NCBI RefSeq assembly: GCF_002019595.1
Contig: NZ_KV917369.1
Location: forward strand, 3,054,624 to 3,118,623
DNA from: Priestia abyssalis
GTDB lineage: Bacteria; Bacillota; Bacilli; Bacillales; Bacillaceae_H
Reading direction: 5' to 3'
Length of the DNA stretch: 64,000 bases
Shown here: positions 61,806 through 64,000 of the stretch, piece by piece
Numbering within the stretch: the first letter of the stretch is position 1
Layout of the letters: each line of letters opens with the position of its first letter
Notes under the pieces: model-generated
The model's input: the letters and a program-made list of their open reading frames with translations, nothing else
What the model was told of the DNA's origin: nothing
The model's database searches: none
Program-made: the position numbers and the translations under genes

Positions 61806-62097
61806 TTTAATATTTAAAATTTTTAGAAAAATTTATCATTTGAAACTTATCTCAACAGGGGATTCAAAAAAGACATATGACTTTTTTGTGAAGATATAAA
61901 TTCAAAATCCTCCTATCAATCCTATTTATCCTATATGATTTTTTGGTATTATGGAGTTGTATCGACTTTTTTGCTCTGGAAGATTTATTTCAAAGTTGTT
62001 AAAATTAAATAAATTTAGATTTTTCTTTATCCATTCCCTTATAAGTTTTATAGGGATATTCATATACAATCTATTATCGTTTGTGAGGAGTAATATT

Positions 62098-62796
62098 ATG
62101 AATAAGAACGTTATCAATCACTATAAAAAACTAGTTGAGTTTTTAGGTATAGCTCTAGGAGAGAACTATGAAGTGATTTTACACATCATCGAGAAAGATA
62201 ACTCTTATGTTGGAGCCATTGCAAATAATCATATTAGTGGCCGAACAAACAATGCGCCATTAACAGAACTTGCACTTAAAATGATGAAAGACAAAGCGTA
62301 TCAAGATAAAGACTACGTAACAAACTATAAAGGAATTACAAAATTAGGGACGGAAATTCGCGGTTCTACTTTTTTTATTAAAGATGAAAACCAAGAATTA
62401 ATCGGTATGCTTTGTATCAATTTCGACTTTAGTAAACATAAGAAAATTGCAAATGACATTCTAGACTTAGCTCAGCTTCAACTAAATATGTTTAGCCCAA
62501 TAAAAGATGAGACCGCTGCTCCGAAAAAGAAAACCATAGAAGATCATCACGATAATGAAATGATCGAATATTTTTCAGACTCTATTGATGAAATCGTATA
62601 CTCGGTCGTCGATCCATCTCTCTTAAATCCAAATATCGCCCTAAAACAAGAACAAAAAATTGAGATCATAAACCAGTTATACAAAAAAGGCATATTCCAA
62701 TTAAAAGGCGCTGTATCTCAAGTCGCTGAGTTACTGAATATATCTGAACCTAGTGTATATAGGTATTTGAAAATGATTGATAAGGATAAAAAGTAA
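62098..62796 (+). CDS. YheO-PAS / HTH regulator, DauR-like
   Basis: A 232-residue protein: a YheO-like PAS domain (residues about 10-130, IALGENYEVILHIIEKDNSYVGAIANNHISGR) and a C-terminal helix-turn-helix (GAVSQVAELLNISEPSVYRYLKMI). Pseudomonas DauR of this family represses D-arginine catabolism. It is divergent from ridA with a 361-nt gap, so it probably controls that operon. The start at 62098 follows GAGGAGTAATATT. Effector unknown, perhaps a D-amino acid or iminoacid. Confidence 0.85.
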   Translation: MNKNVINHYKKLVEFLGIALGENYEVILHIIEKDNSYVGAIANNHISGRTNNAPLTELALKMMKDKAYQDKDYVTNYKGITKLGTEIRGSTFFIKDENQELIGMLCINFDFSKHKKIANDILDLAQLQLNMFSPIKDETAAPKKKTIEDHHDNEMIEYFSDSIDEIVYSVVDPSLLNPNIALKQEQKIEIINQLYKKGIFQLKGAVSQVAELLNISEPSVYRYLKMIDKDKK

Positions 62797-62830
62797 GCAA
62801 GGGGAACGCTAGGGTTCCCTTGCTTTTTTT
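62797..62830 (+). terminator. Terminator of the DauR-like gene
   Basis: AGCAAGGGGAAC pairs with GTTCCCTTGCT and ends in seven U. Confidence 0.8.
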
Positions 62831-62862
62831 GTAACTTAAAATCCTTCAATTAACACACCACT

Positions 62863-63207
62863 TCATCTGCTCTCGCAATTTACCTCTTCTATTTGATTGA
62901 GAAACTGCTCAACCTCTTCTCGGCTTTTTCCGAGTTTACTTACAAAGCGACTGAGTTCCTTCCCTTCTTGAAAAGCTATAAAGCTTGGGACTCCAAACAC
63001 ATCTAGCTTCTCTAATAGTTCCGGTAAATCGTCCCGATTTACTGCGACCATATCTATTTGGTCTTTATATGCTTCTTCCACAACTGGCATGAATGTATCG
63101 ACGTGCTGGCAATCTGGGCACCCCTCAACATAAAATTTAGCCACAACCAGTTTTGTTGATAAAATCGCCTCATCAAATTCTTTTTGTGTTTTAATTTCTT
63201 TCATCAT
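62863..63207 (-). CDS. Thioredoxin-family protein, tandem copy 1 (distal)
   Basis: A 114-residue thioredoxin fold without signal peptide. The redox motif is GCPDC, with Gly in place of Trp; a cis-Pro loop follows (FGVPSFIAF). It differs from the next two copies mainly at the C-terminus (EEVNCESR). GGGAGG lies 6-9 nt before two adjacent ATG codons; 63207 is taken. Confidence 0.88.
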   Translation of the reverse strand: MMKEIKTQKEFDEAILSTKLVVAKFYVEGCPDCQHVDTFMPVVEEAYKDQIDMVAVNRDDLPELLEKLDVFGVPSFIAFQEGKELSRFVSKLGKSREEVEQFLNQIEEVNCESR

Positions 63208-63255
63208 GACCATCCTCCCTATATTTTTCCCACGTGTTTTAGCGTTAGTGAATGA

Positions 63256-63606
63256 TTATTTATTTGGTAGTTTTCCACTTACCTCTACTACTTGATTGAG
63301 AAACTGCTCAACCTCTTCTCGGCTTTTTCCGAGTTTACTTACAAAGCGATCGAGTTCCTTCCCTTCTTGAAAAGCTATAAAGCTTGGGACTCCAAACACA
63401 TCTAGCTTCTCTAATAGTTCCGGGAAATTGTCCCGATTTACTGCGACCATATCTATTTGGTCTTTATATGCTTCTTCCACAACTGGCATGAATGTATCGA
63501 CGTGCTGGCAATCTGGGCACCCCTCAACATAAAATTTAGCCACAACCAGTTTTGTTGATAAAATTGCCTCATCAAACTCTTTTTGTGTTTTAATTTCTTT
63601 CATCAT
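63256..63606 (-). CDS. Thioredoxin-family protein, tandem copy 2
   Basis: A 116-residue protein almost identical to copy 1 over residues 1-105, motif GCPDC, then [11 protein letters not shown] as in copy 3. The intergenic sequence before it repeats that before copy 1. Cytoplasmic thiol-disulfide exchange; substrate not visible. Confidence 0.88.
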   Translation of the reverse strand: MMKEIKTQKEFDEAILSTKLVVAKFYVEGCPDCQHVDTFMPVVEEAYKDQIDMVAVNRDNFPELLEKLDVFGVPSFIAFQEGKELDRFVSKLGKSREEVEQFLNQVVEVSGKLPNK

Positions 63607-63654
63607 GACCATCCTCCCTATATTTTTCCCACGTGTTTTAGCGTTAGTGAATGA

Positions 63655-64000
63655 TTATTTATTTGGTAATTTTCCACTTACCTCTACTACTTGATTGAGA
63701 AACTGCTCAACCTCTTCCTGGCTTTTTCCGAGTTTACTTACAAAGCGATCGAGTTCCTTCCCTTCTTGAAAAGCTATAAAGCTGGGAATTCCAAACACAT
63801 CTAGCTTCTCTAATAGTTCCGGGAAATTGTCCCGATTTACTGCGATCATATCTATTTGGTCTTTATATGCCTCCTCCACAACTGGCATAAACACATCGAC
63901 GTACCGGCAGTCTGGGCACCAATCCGCATATAATTTAGCCACAACCGGTTTTGTTGATAAAATCGCCTCATCAAACTCTTTTTGTGTTTTAATTTCTTTC
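63655..64000 (-). CDS. Thioredoxin-family protein, tandem copy 3 (cut by window edge)
   Basis: The frame continues beyond the window with [13 protein letters not shown], so the start is outside. Redox motif is DWCPDC, with Trp and Cys, the ancestral thioredoxin form; the other two copies changed it to GCPDC. End [11 protein letters not shown] as in copy 2. Confidence 0.85.
   Translation of the reverse strand, partial: KEIKTQKEFDEAILSTKPVVAKLYADWCPDCRYVDVFMPVVEEAYKDQIDMIAVNRDNFPELLEKLDVFGIPSFIAFQEGKELDRFVSKLGKSQEEVEQFLNQVVEVSGKLPNK

Larger units (their letters stand above)
62863..64000 (-). repeat. Tandem repeat of about 393-399 bp (three thioredoxin genes)
   Basis: Stop codons are spaced 393 and 399 nt. 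Gene bodies and spacers (TATTTTTCCCACGTG, GTTAGTGAATGATTATT) repeat almost exactly, which shows recent duplication. Confidence 0.85.

Overview
The window comes from a low-GC, endospore-forming Bacillaceae chromosome. The evidence is an H-type small acid-soluble spore protein (42.6 kb), a CotA-type laccase (26.9 kb), a YqgT-type LysM/M14 endopeptidase (42.9 kb), the Bacillus trio DUF1659/DUF2922/YvrJ (24.3-24.9 kb), Bacillus-like ribosome binding sites and many Rho-independent terminators. No rRNA, tRNA, CRISPR array, prophage or plasmid functions were seen. The only complete mobile element is one IS200-type insertion near the left edge.

Layout. 0-1.1 kb: start of a small membrane protein, then an IS200/IS605-family element. 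1.1-2.3 kb: a CstR-type persulfide-sensing repressor and two rhodaneses. 2.3-4.1 kb: a hydrolase fragment, a polytopic membrane protein and a small relic. 4.2-7.5 kb: mqo, a ResA/TlpA thioredoxin coupled to a membrane protein, and a YueH-like protein. 7.7-8.8 kb: a small ORF followed by a TetR regulator. 9-15.2 kb: sulfur region with two TSUP exporters, TusA, a rhodanese/persulfide dioxygenase-like protein, TusA-rhodanese, rhodanese and DsrE (a yrkE/F/H/I/J-type locus). 15.5-21.1 kb: assorted single genes, including an MFS pump preceded by a leader peptide and an RBS-masking hairpin. 21.3-24.2 kb: metE behind a tandem SAM (S-box) plus cobalamin riboswitch. 24.3-32.9 kb: YvrJ operon, MFS, cotA, D-serine ammonia-lyase, AAA ATPase, methyltransferase and D-alanine aminotransferase. 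33-42 kb: an all-minus catabolic block (IclR, TRAP transporter, SDR, PPC protein, acyl-CoA synthetase, thiolase, Zn-ribbon/OB protein, EthD). 42.5-45.8 kb: spore genes and small proteins. 45.9-49.5 kb: mntABCD manganese importer with MntR-like boxes. 49.8-53.6 kb: five-gene operon of HMA-like proteins around a P-type ATPase. 54-56 kb: YitT and CDF proteins. 56.4-62.8 kb: a sulfur/D-amino-acid PLP-enzyme operon with a divergent DauR-like regulator. 62.9-64 kb: three tandem thioredoxin genes, the last cut by the window edge.

How it fits together. Reactive sulfur handling is the clearest theme. The CstR-like repressor keeps the two Cys of persulfide sensors but has Asn in place of the copper-binding His. 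The same pseudo-palindrome (ATACC-N6-GGTAT) lies before a rhodanese gene, before the rhodanese/TusA/dioxygenase operon and inside the promoter spacer of the DsrE gene, so these units look like one regulon. A second sulfur/D-amino-acid unit at 57-62 kb has its own predicted promoter with a 16-bp perfect palindrome at the transcription start. The HMA-like cluster at 50-53.6 kb is the best candidate for a poorly described system: four consecutive proteins share H-x-[IL]-P-G-R-[LI]-R-L, and a one-TM small protein ends the operon.

The intergenic regions also hold three families of dispersed hairpin repeats, one nested in another, and a 327-bp structured element with inverted ends inside the TRAP operon. 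All family assignments are from reading sequence motifs; no database search was run.
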